Positions 1 through 7,931 of a stretch of 64,000 nucleotides of DNA are shown one piece after another. The stretch covers positions 310,001 through 374,000 of the forward strand of contig NZ_JABAIM010000002.1 of NCBI RefSeq assembly GCF_012641365.1, given 5' to 3'. Under the pieces are notes generated by a model that saw nothing but the letters and a program-made list of their open reading frames with translations, was not told the DNA's origin and searched no databases. The position numbers were made by a program, and so were the translations under genes. This DNA is from Leeia aquatica (GTDB lineage: Bacteria; Pseudomonadota; Gammaproteobacteria; Burkholderiales; Leeiaceae). The stretch's first letter is position 1; every line of letters begins with the position of its first letter.

Positions 1-1
1 G

Positions 2-32
2 CCTGCCCCGATTCGACATCCTCCGGGGCAGG
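2..32. terminator. Hairpin, possible end of an upstream gene
   Basis: CCTGCCCCG at 2-10 pairs perfectly with CGGGGCAGG at 24-32 across a 13-base loop. No T-run follows on either side, so this may be a Rho-dependent or incomplete terminator of a gene lying outside the window. Confidence 0.35.
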
Positions 33-265
33 TCAGCCCTCCTGATCAACACTCTCCATTTTTTACCTCACGCTCATTCCTGCGTTCCCACCGCCTGTCG
101 GGACAATGACCGCAGCATCAACGGGCTACCTCTCATTTTTCTAGCACCATAGATGACTACGTCATTTTTTATAATTATTTTTTACTTTAAATATCAATTA
201 CTTAAACAAAGATTACATTTATATGCGATGGGAATTTTTATAGAAAACATGGGTTTTAACAAATT

Positions 266-295
266 TTGACAATTCAAACTGGGCCTACGTACGAT
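266..295 (+). promoter_or_regulatory. Candidate sigma-70 promoter for the FeeM-ThiF-nitroreductase operon
   Basis: A perfect -35 box TTGACA (266-271) is followed after 18 bases by TACGAT (290-295), four of six matches to the -10 consensus. It is about 70 bases upstream of the first start codon, so transcripts would carry a leader of roughly 65 bases. The -10 match is only fair. Confidence 0.4.
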
Positions 296-366
296 AAGAA
301 AAAGCCTCACCAGACGCGTACGGAAGGGGCAAAGGATGTCTTTGGACACCCCCTTTTGCCACAGGG

Positions 367-1071
367 ATGAAGTATATGAGCAGGGAAAGTTACACCATTG
401 CAGGACTGGAACTGTCCGCTGAGTCAGGAAAGTCATGCATCGTTCCGACGTTGCAGACTTACAAGATTCGCCTGTCACGCAGCGGCCAAAACCAGGCCTT
501 GCTACACCGGATGTACGCCAGCCGGGGTTACAGCATGGAAACCACCATCAGCCATGCACCGGACGCCAGCACCATCGTCGCGCAGGTGGGCGAGAATGCC
601 TTGGGCACCCTCAGTGTCAATTTCAAAAGTGAGGCCTTGTCTGCCGCACAGCTGTACCCGGAGATCATCAGCCGTCTGCATGCGGAAGGGCGTCGCCTGT
701 GTGAATTCGGCCGCTTTGCTGTTGACCCCAATGTTCGCTCCAAGCGCGTACTGGGTGCCATGTTTCACATTGCCATGCTGATTGCCTGTCGCTTGCGCGG
801 AGCTTCGGACATCGTGATCGAAGTCAATCCGCGCCATGTCGGCTTCTATCATCGCGCACTCGGTTTCAGCATCATCGGCGAAGAGCGCCTGTGCCAGCGC
901 GTGAATGCACCCGCAGTGCTGCTGCATATCCCCATCGCTTATGCCCAGCAACAGATACAGCGCTTTGGTGGTCGCCCGGATCTGGCCGCCAAGGAGCGCT
1001 CGTTCTATCCCTATTTTTTCTCGCCAGTGGATGAAGCCGGCATCCTGAACCGCCTGCAACAGCTCGACTAA
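367..1071 (+). CDS. FeeM-like N-acyl amino acid synthase (GNAT/autoinducer-synthase fold)
   Basis: A 234-residue protein resembling the FeeM catalytic core, which transfers a long-chain acyl group from acyl carrier protein to an amino acid. Visible motifs are the RMYASRGY segment (about 48-55), CEFGRFAVD (about 112-120), and the VNPRHVGFYHRALGF block (about 153-167) that ends the acyl-transferase fold. A possible second start is Met4 (376), which has better spacing from AGGG at 363-366. It is first in an operon with a ThiF-like adenylyltransferase and a nitroreductase-like protein. FeeM relatives also occur as acyltransferases associated with PEP-CTERM systems, but no exosortase gene is present here. 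The acyl group and amino acid substrates cannot be read from sequence. Confidence 0.75.
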   Translation: MKYMSRESYTIAGLELSAESGKSCIVPTLQTYKIRLSRSGQNQALLHRMYASRGYSMETTISHAPDASTIVAQVGENALGTLSVNFKSEALSAAQLYPEIISRLHAEGRRLCEFGRFAVDPNVRSKRVLGAMFHIAMLIACRLRGASDIVIEVNPRHVGFYHRALGFSIIGEERLCQRVNAPAVLLHIPIAYAQQQIQRFGGRPDLAAKERSFYPYFFSPVDEAGILNRLQQLD

Positions 1072-1110
1072 GCCTGCCGGGTGGCATTTGATCAGAAGTG
1101 AGTACTTGTC

Positions 1111-1986
1111 ATGTTGTTTGACTATGGTGAGGCATTTTCCCGCAATCTGGGTTGGGTCACGGAAGCCGAGCAATCCACGCTACAGCGCAAACGCGTAGCG
1201 ATTGCGGGGCTGGGTGGCGTAGGCGGCAGCCATTTGCTGACCCTGACCCGACTCGGCATCGGCGCGTTCACGCTGGCCGACTTTGACCGTTTCGATGTCG
1301 CCAACTTCAACCGCCAGGCCGGGGCCATGATCAGCACGGTAAGCCAGCCCAAACTGGACGTGATGCAGCGCATGGCATTGGACATCAACCCACAACTGGA
1401 CATCCGACCTTTCCCCCAGGGCATCTCCAACGCCGACCTGGATGACTTCCTGACCGGAGTGGATCTGTATGTCGACAGTCTGGACTTCTTTGCCTTTGAC
1501 ATCCGGCGCGCCATCTTTGCCGCCTGCCAGCACAGAGGCATCCCGGCCATCACCGCAGCCCCGCTCGGCATGGGCACCGCTTTCCTTGCTTTCCTGCCGG
1601 GCAGCATGTCTTTTGATGACTACTTTCAGATGGCAGGCCAGAGTGATCTGGAGCAGGCCCTGCGCTTCTTGCTGGGTCTGGCACCCAGCATGCTGCATAT
1701 GGGCTATCTGGCGGACTATAGCCGGGTTCGCCTTGACCTCAAGAAAGGCCCGTCTACGGTCATGGCCTGCCAGCTGTGTGCTGGTGTGGCCGCCACGGAA
1801 GCGCTGAAAATCCTGCTGAACCGTGGCAAGGTCGTCGCCGCCCCGAGGGGAATCCACTACGATGCCTATCGGCAGAAGCTGCGTCATACCTGGTTGCCCG
1901 GCGGCAACCGCCATCCGCTGCAGCAGCTCAAGCTCGCCATCATGCGGCGAATCCTGCGTAAAAAACTGGCGATGGCACCCGCATGA
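1111..1986 (+). CDS. ThiF/MoeB/E1-like adenylyltransferase
   Basis: A 291-residue Rossmann-fold enzyme of the ThiF/MoeB/HesA superfamily, which activates a carboxylate as its adenylate. It has the nucleotide loop GLGGVGGS (33-40), acidic DFDRFD (57-62), the NRQ triad (67-69) with Lys81, and VDSLD (121-125) at the expected metal/ATP site. ThiF and MoeB usually carry two CxxC zinc pairs; here only one CxxC is obvious (ACQLCAG, near 222), so it is probably a divergent E1 rather than the housekeeping MoeB or ThiF. The basic C-terminal tail (about 260-291) is unusual. It follows the FeeM-like gene by 39 bases and overlaps the nitroreductase-like gene by four bases (ATGA), implying translational coupling. 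Confidence 0.85.
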   Translation: MLFDYGEAFSRNLGWVTEAEQSTLQRKRVAIAGLGGVGGSHLLTLTRLGIGAFTLADFDRFDVANFNRQAGAMISTVSQPKLDVMQRMALDINPQLDIRPFPQGISNADLDDFLTGVDLYVDSLDFFAFDIRRAIFAACQHRGIPAITAAPLGMGTAFLAFLPGSMSFDDYFQMAGQSDLEQALRFLLGLAPSMLHMGYLADYSRVRLDLKKGPSTVMACQLCAGVAATEALKILLNRGKVVAAPRGIHYDAYRQKLRHTWLPGGNRHPLQQLKLAIMRRILRKKLAMAPA

Positions 1987-3086
1987 AGCCAGACTGTCCG
2001 ATCTTGCAGGTGCTGGATGCCGCCCGCTGGGCGCCCAGTGGTGACAATGCACAAGCCTGGCGCTTCGAGTATCGCGATGCGCACCACGCTATCATCCATG
2101 CTTTCGACACCCGCGAGACTGTCGTCTACGATATGGACGGTCGCCCGAGCCAGATTGCACTGGGTGCCTTGCTGGAAACGGCACATATTGCTGCAGCGGA
2201 GCTGGGCTACCGGGTAGAGGAGCAATGGCCTGAATCACCGGATACCGCACAAGCGCTGCGTCTGAGCCTGCGGCTACACCCAGACGCTGCCCTCTCCCCC
2301 AACCCGCTGTATGCCAGCATTCGCCAACGCACCGTACAACGCCGCCCCCTGCAGACACGTCCTCTGACCGCGGATGAAAAACACGCCCTGCAAGCCGCAG
2401 CAGGTCAAGACTGGCAGCTGGTCTGGCTGGAGGGGCAACAGCGTAAAACGGTCGCCCGGCTGCTCTGGCGCAATGCGCTGATCCGGCTAACCATGCCGGA
2501 GGCCTACCCGGTACATCGGGATATCATTGAATGGGGTGCGCAATTCAGCGAGGACCGGATCCCGGACCAAGCCATCGGCATGGACCCGCTGGGCTTGAGA
2601 CTGATGCGCTGGGCGCTGGCCAGCTGGCAACGTGTCCGCTTCCTCAACCGCTACCTCGCCGGTACCTGGCTGCCCCGCCTGCAGCTGGATTGGCTACCCG
2701 CGCTCAAATGCGCCGCCCATTTTGCCCTGCTGGCCAAGCATCCCCCGCAAGGGTTGATAGACCATGTCAATGCCGGGCGAGCCTTGCAGCGCTTCTGGCT
2801 GACGGCCGATCAGCTGGGTCTGCAGGTGCAGCCGGAAATGACACCTTTGATCTTCAGCTGGTATGTCCGCTCAGGCCGTCCGGCCAGCCAGGATGTCACC
2901 ATCGGCGTACGCATGCAGCAATTGCAGCAGCAATTGCAAACCTTGCTCGGCGAAGACCCGTTGGCACGCGCCGCCTATTTTGGTCGCATCGGAGCTGGAC
3001 CGCGAGCCAAAGCCCGCTCACTAAGACGACCATTGTCGGCCTTGATGCTGGCAGGGGCACCCAATGAACCCAGCAGTGCACATTGA
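1983..3086 (+). CDS. Nitroreductase-fold protein (MoeY-like)
   Basis: A 367-residue protein with a nitroreductase/Acg-type N-terminus: ARWAPSGDNAQAWRF (about 14-28) matches the FMN-binding start of this fold, and later segments (IALGALLETAHIAA about 58-71, LTADQLGL about 271-278) fit the dimer helices. It is longer than ordinary nitroreductases (about 200 residues), with an inserted helical middle section. Proteins of this type are sometimes labelled MoeY, a name that does not prove a role in molybdopterin synthesis. It starts inside the stop of the ThiF-like gene, so the two should be made together. Likely role: an FMN-dependent oxidation or reduction of the product activated by the E1-like enzyme. 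Confidence 0.7.
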   Translation: MKPDCPILQVLDAARWAPSGDNAQAWRFEYRDAHHAIIHAFDTRETVVYDMDGRPSQIALGALLETAHIAAAELGYRVEEQWPESPDTAQALRLSLRLHPDAALSPNPLYASIRQRTVQRRPLQTRPLTADEKHALQAAAGQDWQLVWLEGQQRKTVARLLWRNALIRLTMPEAYPVHRDIIEWGAQFSEDRIPDQAIGMDPLGLRLMRWALASWQRVRFLNRYLAGTWLPRLQLDWLPALKCAAHFALLAKHPPQGLIDHVNAGRALQRFWLTADQLGLQVQPEMTPLIFSWYVRSGRPASQDVTIGVRMQQLQQQLQTLLGEDPLARAAYFGRIGAGPRAKARSLRRPLSALMLAGAPNEPSSAH

Positions 3087-3182
3087 CACTGGTCCAAAGG
3101 TCAACCGGCTACCCGCGTGTATTGCAAGCACATGACGGCAGTGTTTCAATAACCCTCCCGATGGGGAGAATGACCCGACCCG

Positions 3183-3476
3183 ATGCCCGCTCGCCAGACC
3201 TTGCAAGCGCTGTATGCGCTCTACCCTCAGGTGTTGTCCCGGTTTTCGTCTGATTTCGATAACCGCGAGTTTTGCCGTGCCCTGGCGCAAGCTGATCAGG
3301 CGGCCTTTCTGCAAGCCTTGTACGATCAACCCGGGCCTCACCCCTTGCAACAGCTGCAACGTAACCTGATCCGGACCTTGCAGCTCCCGGCATACCAGCG
3401 CTGGGTGCAGCGTAACCCGACCAGCAGCCAGGCTTTTCCTGAGCACTCCGGCAAAGATTGGCACCGCCTGCCCTGA
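3183..3476 (+). CDS. Hypothetical protein, 97 residues
   Basis: A short soluble protein rich in Leu, Gln and Ala with no motif I recognise. It may be helical throughout (LQALYALY near 7-14, LQQLQRNLIRTLQL near 54-67). GGGGAG at 3163-3168 could serve as a distant ribosome site. It lies 96 bases downstream of the nitroreductase-like gene on the same strand, so it may belong to that operon. Reality is supported only by reading-frame length and codon use resembling its neighbours. Confidence 0.45.
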   Translation: MPARQTLQALYALYPQVLSRFSSDFDNREFCRALAQADQAAFLQALYDQPGPHPLQQLQRNLIRTLQLPAYQRWVQRNPTSSQAFPEHSGKDWHRLP

Positions 3477-3552
3477 TTCGCGCAAGAACCGGATTGTCGT
3501 TCCCCCTCCATAGCAGGACACTGACAGCAATACTTTTGCCATGGAGATTGTC

Positions 3553-4020
3553 ATGTCCTTTCGCATTCGCGGCCTGCCCGCTGCCCCTTTCGAGCATTTG
3601 CTGCCATTAAGCGATGCCGCACTCAAGGCACAAGGCATACAGCGCCTGATCATCCGCGAGCCGGACAGCGCGCCATGTCGCATCAGCCTGCAAGATGCTG
3701 CGGTGGGCGAGCGCGTGCTGCTGCTGAACCATGCTCACCATGCCTCCAGCAGTCTCTATGCGGCCAGCGGTCCCATTTTCATCCGTGAGTCCGCACGGGA
3801 AACGTTTGATGCGATGAATCAGGTACCGCGTGCACTGCGGCTGCGCCTGCTTAGCGTACGCGCCTACGCAGCCCATGGCGACATGGTGGATGCCGATGTC
3901 TGCGAGGGCGCGCAACTGGAAACCTTGATCTCGCGTTTCTTCCAGCAGGCTGACGCCCAGTTTCTCCACGTCCATCACGCACGCCGAGGCTGCTATGCTT
4001 GCCGTATCGACCGCGCCTGA
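3553..4020 (+). CDS. DUF1203 family protein
   Basis: A 155-residue protein starting MSFRIRGLPA, the usual opening of DUF1203 proteins; a four-codon longer start at 3541 is possible. The segments PCRISLQDA, GERVLLLNH and SGPIFIRE are typical of the family. Function is unknown; members are small soluble proteins. Its last 26 bases overlap the start of the Ada/Ogt-like gene at 3995, suggesting co-translation. Confidence 0.8.
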   Translation: MSFRIRGLPAAPFEHLLPLSDAALKAQGIQRLIIREPDSAPCRISLQDAAVGERVLLLNHAHHASSSLYAASGPIFIRESARETFDAMNQVPRALRLRLLSVRAYAAHGDMVDADVCEGAQLETLISRFFQQADAQFLHVHHARRGCYACRIDRA

Positions 4021-4891
4021 GCCCATGATGGAACCGCCCCTCAACCTCTCGCACTTCCAGCTGGTACAACGCGCCATCGAGTATCTGGTTGCCGAGCGAG
4101 AGCAGCAGCCCTCACTGGAGCAGCTGGCACAACATGTGGGCAGCAGTCCATTCCATCTGCAGCGTCTGTTCGTGGCTCACGCCGGGGTCAGCCCGAAGGA
4201 GCTGCTGCAAGCCATGACCCTGCAGGACGCCAAACGCTGGCTGCGCCAGTCCAGCAGCACGCTGGACACCAGCTATGCGGTGGGCCTGTCCAGCACTTCT
4301 CGCTTGCATGAGCTGTTTCTCTCGGTGGAGAGTGTCAGTCCGGGCGAGTATCAGCGCGCGGGGGCCGGGTTGACCCTGCATTGGGGCATTTTTCCGTCCT
4401 TGCTCGGCCCAATGCTGCTGGCCAGCAGTCCACGTGGGCTGTGCCACGCCAGCTTTGTTGAAGCCGAGGAAGACCCCATTGCCCTGCTGCAACAGGAATG
4501 GCCACAAGCGCGGCTGCTGCACGATGAGGTCGCCTTGCAGATCACGGCCAGCAATCTGCAGCAGCGCTTGTCGGGTCAACAACCGGAGCAGCGCCTCGGC
4601 ATCCTGATGAAGGGCAGCCCCTTCCGCCTGCAAGTCTGGCAAGCGCTGATGCGCGTCCCCGCCGGCCAAATCTGCTCCTACTCGGATCTGGCCCGCATGA
4701 TCGGTCAACCGCAAGCCAGTCGGGCAGTGGCACAGAGTGTGGCCAGTAATACCCTGGCGGTACTGATTCCTTGTCATCGGGTCATCCGCCAGAGTGGCGA
4801 GCTGGGTGGCTACCGCTGGGGCAGCAGCCGCAAGGCGGCCTTGCTGGCGCTGGAACGCGCGCGGCAGGATCACGCGGATCTGGCCGTCTGA
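3995..4891 (+). CDS. AraC-type HTH / O6-methylguanine-DNA methyltransferase fusion
   Basis: A 298-residue Ada-like protein lacking the N-terminal phosphotriester-accepting domain. Residues about 22-120 are an AraC-type DNA-binding region (LEQLAQHVGSSPFHLQRLF). Residues about 205-290 are the suicidal alkyltransferase, with the active-site IPCHRVI at 259-265 (acceptor Cys260), the HTH ASRAVAQSVASN and the GGYRWG loop. It removes O6-alkyl groups from guanine and may sense the damage transcriptionally. The start at 3995 is preferred because GAGG sits five bases upstream; 4025 and 4028 are alternatives. It overlaps the DUF1203 gene, which places both in one transcript. Confidence 0.9.
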   Translation: MLAVSTAPEPMMEPPLNLSHFQLVQRAIEYLVAEREQQPSLEQLAQHVGSSPFHLQRLFVAHAGVSPKELLQAMTLQDAKRWLRQSSSTLDTSYAVGLSSTSRLHELFLSVESVSPGEYQRAGAGLTLHWGIFPSLLGPMLLASSPRGLCHASFVEAEEDPIALLQQEWPQARLLHDEVALQITASNLQQRLSGQQPEQRLGILMKGSPFRLQVWQALMRVPAGQICSYSDLARMIGQPQASRAVAQSVASNTLAVLIPCHRVIRQSGELGGYRWGSSRKAALLALERARQDHADLAV

Positions 4892-4927
4892 CTTGCCAGC
4901 CGCATGGGCTTCGCCTATCGTGGCGGC

Positions 4928-5161
4928 ATGCAAGCAGAACACTTTACTTGGCAACACTGTAAGGATGGCCGACTGGAAATCCGCCACCGTGGGCTGCTGG
5001 CCGCCGTGGTTCCCGTCCGGCAAGCAGCGGGCTTGCTGCAGAAACTGGCGCGCCTGAACGAAGCCGAGGTGCAACGCCAGCTGGCGATTCTGACCGGTAA
5101 CTACCGTCGCGGCAATGAGCGCGCCGCCAGCGGTCATGCCCGTAACCGCCAGGCGCCATGA
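4928..5161 (+). CDS. Small conserved-looking protein, 77 residues
   Basis: Reads from MQAEHFTWQHCKDG; the body alternates charged and hydrophobic residues and ends in a basic RRGNERAASGHARNR tail that suggests nucleic-acid contact. An upstream Met at 4904 would add eight residues. It follows the alkyltransferase gene by 36 bases and shares ATGA with the next gene (5158-5161), so it is probably translated in the same operon. The family is not one I can name; the arrangement is the main evidence that it is real. Confidence 0.55.
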   Translation: MQAEHFTWQHCKDGRLEIRHRGLLAAVVPVRQAAGLLQKLARLNEAEVQRQLAILTGNYRRGNERAASGHARNRQAP

Positions 5162-5571
5162 GTACTACAGAAGCCTTGCTGGCTCGACTGCAAGCCATCA
5201 CCGATGAGCTGCAGCACTGCTCGCATGCCTACCCTGAACTGTTTCCCGCCTGCAACACGGAGACCCCAGAAGGGATAGCGCTGGACAATCTGCTGCTGGC
5301 GGCGACCCACGAGACGGCCAGCCAGCTTAGCTTTCTGTTGCAGGATATCCACGGCTTGCATGCGCGACTGGCGCTGATGGCGGCCAGGCCGCAGTTCACT
5401 CGCCATGAGCAAGTCATGATCGGAGAGCAAGGCTGGTCCCTGCCCTTGCTGCAGGTATTGCATCAATCCCGCCCGACACAAGCGCTGGATGAGCTGTCAC
5501 AGCAGGTCAAAGCGTTTCACGCCACCTGGCAAGCCTTACCTAAGCTACGTCTCACGCTCGATGCAGCTTAG
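5158..5571 (+). CDS. Hypothetical protein, 137 residues
   Basis: A mostly helical soluble protein, rich in Leu, Gln, His and Ala, with no signal peptide or membrane segment. No domain is recognised. It starts within the stop of the preceding small gene (four-base overlap) and is the last gene of the 3553-5571 co-directional group, so its expression is probably tied to the DNA-repair fusion upstream. Confidence 0.6.
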   Translation: MSTTEALLARLQAITDELQHCSHAYPELFPACNTETPEGIALDNLLLAATHETASQLSFLLQDIHGLHARLALMAARPQFTRHEQVMIGEQGWSLPLLQVLHQSRPTQALDELSQQVKAFHATWQALPKLRLTLDAA

Positions 5572-5607
5572 CGCCGTGTGGAGGTCAGCATTCCCACGCT
5601 CAAAATA

Positions 5608-5637
5608 TTTACCGAACGGTACAGTGTAGTCTAGAAT
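5608..5637 (+). promoter_or_regulatory. Candidate promoter with TetR-like palindrome
   Basis: TTTACC (5608-5613) and TAGAAT (5632-5637) are spaced 18 bases apart, a plausible sigma-70 promoter for the DUF2214 gene. The perfect palindrome TACCGAACGGTA (5610-5621) overlaps the -35 box, the usual layout for repression by a TetR-family protein. No TetR gene is adjacent; the only one in the window is at 56564-57217. Confidence 0.45.
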
Positions 5638-5677
5638 GCATACTTAATTGTCACCATCCTTCTTTCAGGAGCACGCC

Positions 5678-6130
5678 ATGTCTGCCCTGCTGGCCAGCCT
5701 GCATCATTTGCTGCTGTTTACCCTGATCGCATCCTTGAGTGTCGAGTATGCGCTGCTCTCTACTCCGCTCTCCCTGCCAAGGGCCAATGCCCTGCAGCGG
5801 GCAGACCTGATGTATGGCCTGTCTGCCTTGGGCGCGCTGCTGGTTGGTTTCAGCCGGGCGGGGCTCTATGAGAAAGGCATGGCGTACTATAGCCATAGCC
5901 TGCCGTTCTGGATCAAGGTCGGTGCTTTTGCGCTGGCCGGGCTGCTGTCGATACGCCCCACCCAGGTCTTTTTGGGCTGGCGCAGCCGCACCCAGCAAGG
6001 TGAAGTGCCTGATCTGGATGAACAGCAGCGCCTGCGCCTGCAACGTACTGTGGCGCTGGAGCTGCTGTTGCTGATGGTGATGCTGGTGTGCGCCGCATTG
6101 ATGGCCCGAGGAGTAGGCTATCTGGGCTAG
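5678..6130 (+). CDS. DUF2214 family inner-membrane protein
   Basis: A 150-residue protein with four likely membrane helices (about 5-25, 45-65, 82-100 and 126-146), matching DUF2214 in length and in the GMAYYSHSLPFWIKV segment. Function unknown. The start at 5678 is preferred over an upstream TTG at 5648 because CAGGAG lies seven bases before it. It has its own promoter with a TetR-type palindrome and is followed closely by a convergent SDR gene. Confidence 0.8.
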   Translation: MSALLASLHHLLLFTLIASLSVEYALLSTPLSLPRANALQRADLMYGLSALGALLVGFSRAGLYEKGMAYYSHSLPFWIKVGAFALAGLLSIRPTQVFLGWRSRTQQGEVPDLDEQQRLRLQRTVALELLLLMVMLVCAALMARGVGYLG

Positions 6131-6144
6131 GCCCTTACGCTCGC

Positions 6145-6906
6145 TTAAATCTGCGCCAGCCCGCCATCCACCGCCAGCTCCACGCCATTCACGTAGCTGG
6201 CGGCATCTGAAGCAAGGAACAGCACACCGGCGGCGATCTCTTCGGGCTGTGCAGAACGGCCACTGGGCGCAGCCTCCTGCATCCAGCCCTCCATCTGCGC
6301 CAGTTGCTCATCATTCAGACCCAGACCGCCTTGCTGGATTGCGGTCATGGTCACACCCGGGCTGATGGCGTTCACTCGGATGCGGCGTGGTTTCAGATCC
6401 GTCGCCCAGCTGCGGGCAAAGGAGCGGACAGCCGCCTTGGTGGCGCTGTACAGGCTAAGGTTGCCCATGCCCTTGCTGCTGGCTACTGAGGCATTCAACA
6501 CAATGCTGCCACCATCCTTCAGGTGCGGCAGCAGGGTTTGCACGGTAAAGAACACCCCCTGCACATTGGTACGAAACAGGGTGTCGTACTCGCCTTGGCT
6601 GGTCAGCCCCATCACGTTGTAATGCGCCACCCCGGCATTCACAAACAGCGCGTCCAGCGGCTGCCCGTCCTTCTCCAGCCGCTCGGCCAGCGCAGTCAGC
6701 TGCAGCAGGTTGCTGCTGTCCGCCACCACCGGCACTGCTCTCGGTCCCAGCTCAGCTGCGACCTTGTCCAGCCGGGCGGCATCTCGCCCGGTTAGGTAAA
6801 CCCGGGCAGCACCTTGCGCCAGAAAGGCTTTGGCGCTGGCCAGACCAATACCGGATGAGGCACCGGTGACCAGGATGGTTTTGTTTTCAAATGTGTTGTT
6901 CTGCAT
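6145..6906 (-). CDS. SDR family oxidoreductase
   Basis: A 253-residue classical short-chain dehydrogenase. It has the cofactor loop TGASSGIG (14-21), NAG near residue 94, catalytic Ser in LNASVA, and the YSATK catalytic motif. The C-terminal ASYVNGVELAVDGG is typical of the family. The GR after the second strand suggests NADP preference. It starts at ATG 6906, giving the usual length. It is divergent from a LysR gene at 7005 across 98 bases, so that regulator probably controls it. Substrate unknown. Confidence 0.9.
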   Translation of the reverse strand: MQNNTFENKTILVTGASSGIGLASAKAFLAQGAARVYLTGRDAARLDKVAAELGPRAVPVVADSSNLLQLTALAERLEKDGQPLDALFVNAGVAHYNVMGLTSQGEYDTLFRTNVQGVFFTVQTLLPHLKDGGSIVLNASVASSKGMGNLSLYSATKAAVRSFARSWATDLKPRRIRVNAISPGVTMTAIQQGGLGLNDEQLAQMEGWMQEAAPSGRSAQPEEIAAGVLFLASDAASYVNGVELAVDGGLAQI

Positions 6907-7004
6907 GGCAATCAATCCTTGGTTGAAGTAAGCCAGCACAGTATGGTCAGCTTGCATTGATTCAACAATCCACCTATTCTTTAATAAACAGGTGATTAAA
7001 TTTC

Positions 7005-7898
7005 ATGAATTCAAACCCAAGCCTGCACGACCTGCACATCCTGCACCGGGTCGCCACGACCCTCAGCTTTCGCAAGGCCGCGCTGCAGTTACAGCAGACC
7101 CCCTCTGCCGTCAGCCATGCCATCACCCGACTGGAGCAACAGCTACAGGTGCGCCTGTTCAACCGCACTACCCGCAGCGTGCGCCCCACCCCCGCGGCCG
7201 AGCAACTGCTACAACGGCTGGCACCCGCTTTTGCGGAAATCGACGCCGCCCTGCAACAACTGCAGGACAGCCAGGGAGAGCTGCGGGGCAGACTACGCAT
7301 CAACCTGCCACGACCAGCCGCGCATCTGCTACTGGCGCCACGGATGGGGGAATGGCATGCCCGCCACCCGGAGGTCGAGCTGGAGCTGGCGATTAATGAT
7401 GCGCTAGTGGACATCGTGCGGGAGGGGTTTGACGCTGGCATCCGCTTTGGTGAGAGCCTGCAGCAAGGCATGGTGGCCACGCGCGTGGGCGCACCGGTGC
7501 AATTTGTCGTGTGTGCAGCCCCGTCCTATCTGGCGCAGCATGGCACACCCCAGCATCCGGCTGAGCTGCTACAGCATGCTTGCCTGCAATTGCGCTTTCC
7601 CAGCGGGGCCTATTACCAGTGGGAATTGCAGCGGGAGCAGGAGAAGATGCAGCTGGCCTGTCAGGGCCCGCTGGCCAGCGATGATCTGGAGGTCTTGCTG
7701 CAAGGTGCCCTGTCCGGCATGGGGCTGTGCTACCACTATCAGGCGATGGTGGCCCCCTATGTGGCACGTGGAGAGCTGGTCTATGTGCTGCAGGATTGGT
7801 GGCCGCCAGCCGAGCATTTCTATCTGTACCACCCCGGCAGGCGGCTGCGGCCCGCACTGCTGCAGGCCTTGGTCGATTTTCTGCGTAGCCCGCGCTGA
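7005..7898 (+). CDS. LysR family transcriptional regulator
   Basis: A 297-residue LysR regulator with an N-terminal winged HTH (about 8-65; FRKAALQLQQTPSAVSHAITRLE) and a C-terminal effector domain beginning near 90 (GRLRINLPRPAAHLLLAP). It belongs to the AaeR/DsdC-like group often found beside oxidoreductases. Transcribed away from the SDR gene at 6145-6906; the shared 98-base gap should hold its operator. Its end converges on an NAD(P)-binding oxidoreductase through a hairpin at 7893-7922. Confidence 0.92.
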   Translation: MNSNPSLHDLHILHRVATTLSFRKAALQLQQTPSAVSHAITRLEQQLQVRLFNRTTRSVRPTPAAEQLLQRLAPAFAEIDAALQQLQDSQGELRGRLRINLPRPAAHLLLAPRMGEWHARHPEVELELAINDALVDIVREGFDAGIRFGESLQQGMVATRVGAPVQFVVCAAPSYLAQHGTPQHPAELLQHACLQLRFPSGAYYQWELQREQEKMQLACQGPLASDDLEVLLQGALSGMGLCYHYQAMVAPYVARGELVYVLQDWWPPAEHFYLYHPGRRLRPALLQALVDFLRSPR

Positions 7899-7922
7899 GT
7901 GCCGGTTTACCGGCACTCAGCG
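7893..7922. terminator. Bidirectional hairpin between convergent genes
   Basis: CGCTGAGTGCCGG (7893-7905) pairs perfectly with CCGGCACTCAGCG (7910-7922) over a TTTA loop. It includes the LysR stop codon and lies 9 bases past the stop of the minus-strand oxidoreductase. There is no T-run, so termination may be partial. Confidence 0.6.
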
Positions 7923-7931
7923 GTGCTGGAC

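Larger units (their letters stand above)
1..366. other. AT-rich non-coding leader
   Basis: No convincing gene is seen on either strand. The first 120 bases are GC-rich; roughly 130-350 is markedly AT-rich, unlike the rest of the window. It holds a hairpin at its left edge and a candidate promoter at 266-295 serving the operon that begins at 367. The composition shift fits a promoter region of an operon that may have been acquired horizontally, but this is inference. Confidence 0.6.

Noticed and set aside
194-478. Minus-strand frame of 94 residues over the AT-rich leader
   Set aside because: Overlaps the start of the FeeM-like gene and has no ribosome site or domain; composition matches a non-coding leader.
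3021-3683. Minus-strand frames of 160-220 residues opposite the 3183-3476 and DUF1203 genes
   Set aside because: Shadow frames: the plus strand carries the recognisable DUF1203 and better codon pattern.
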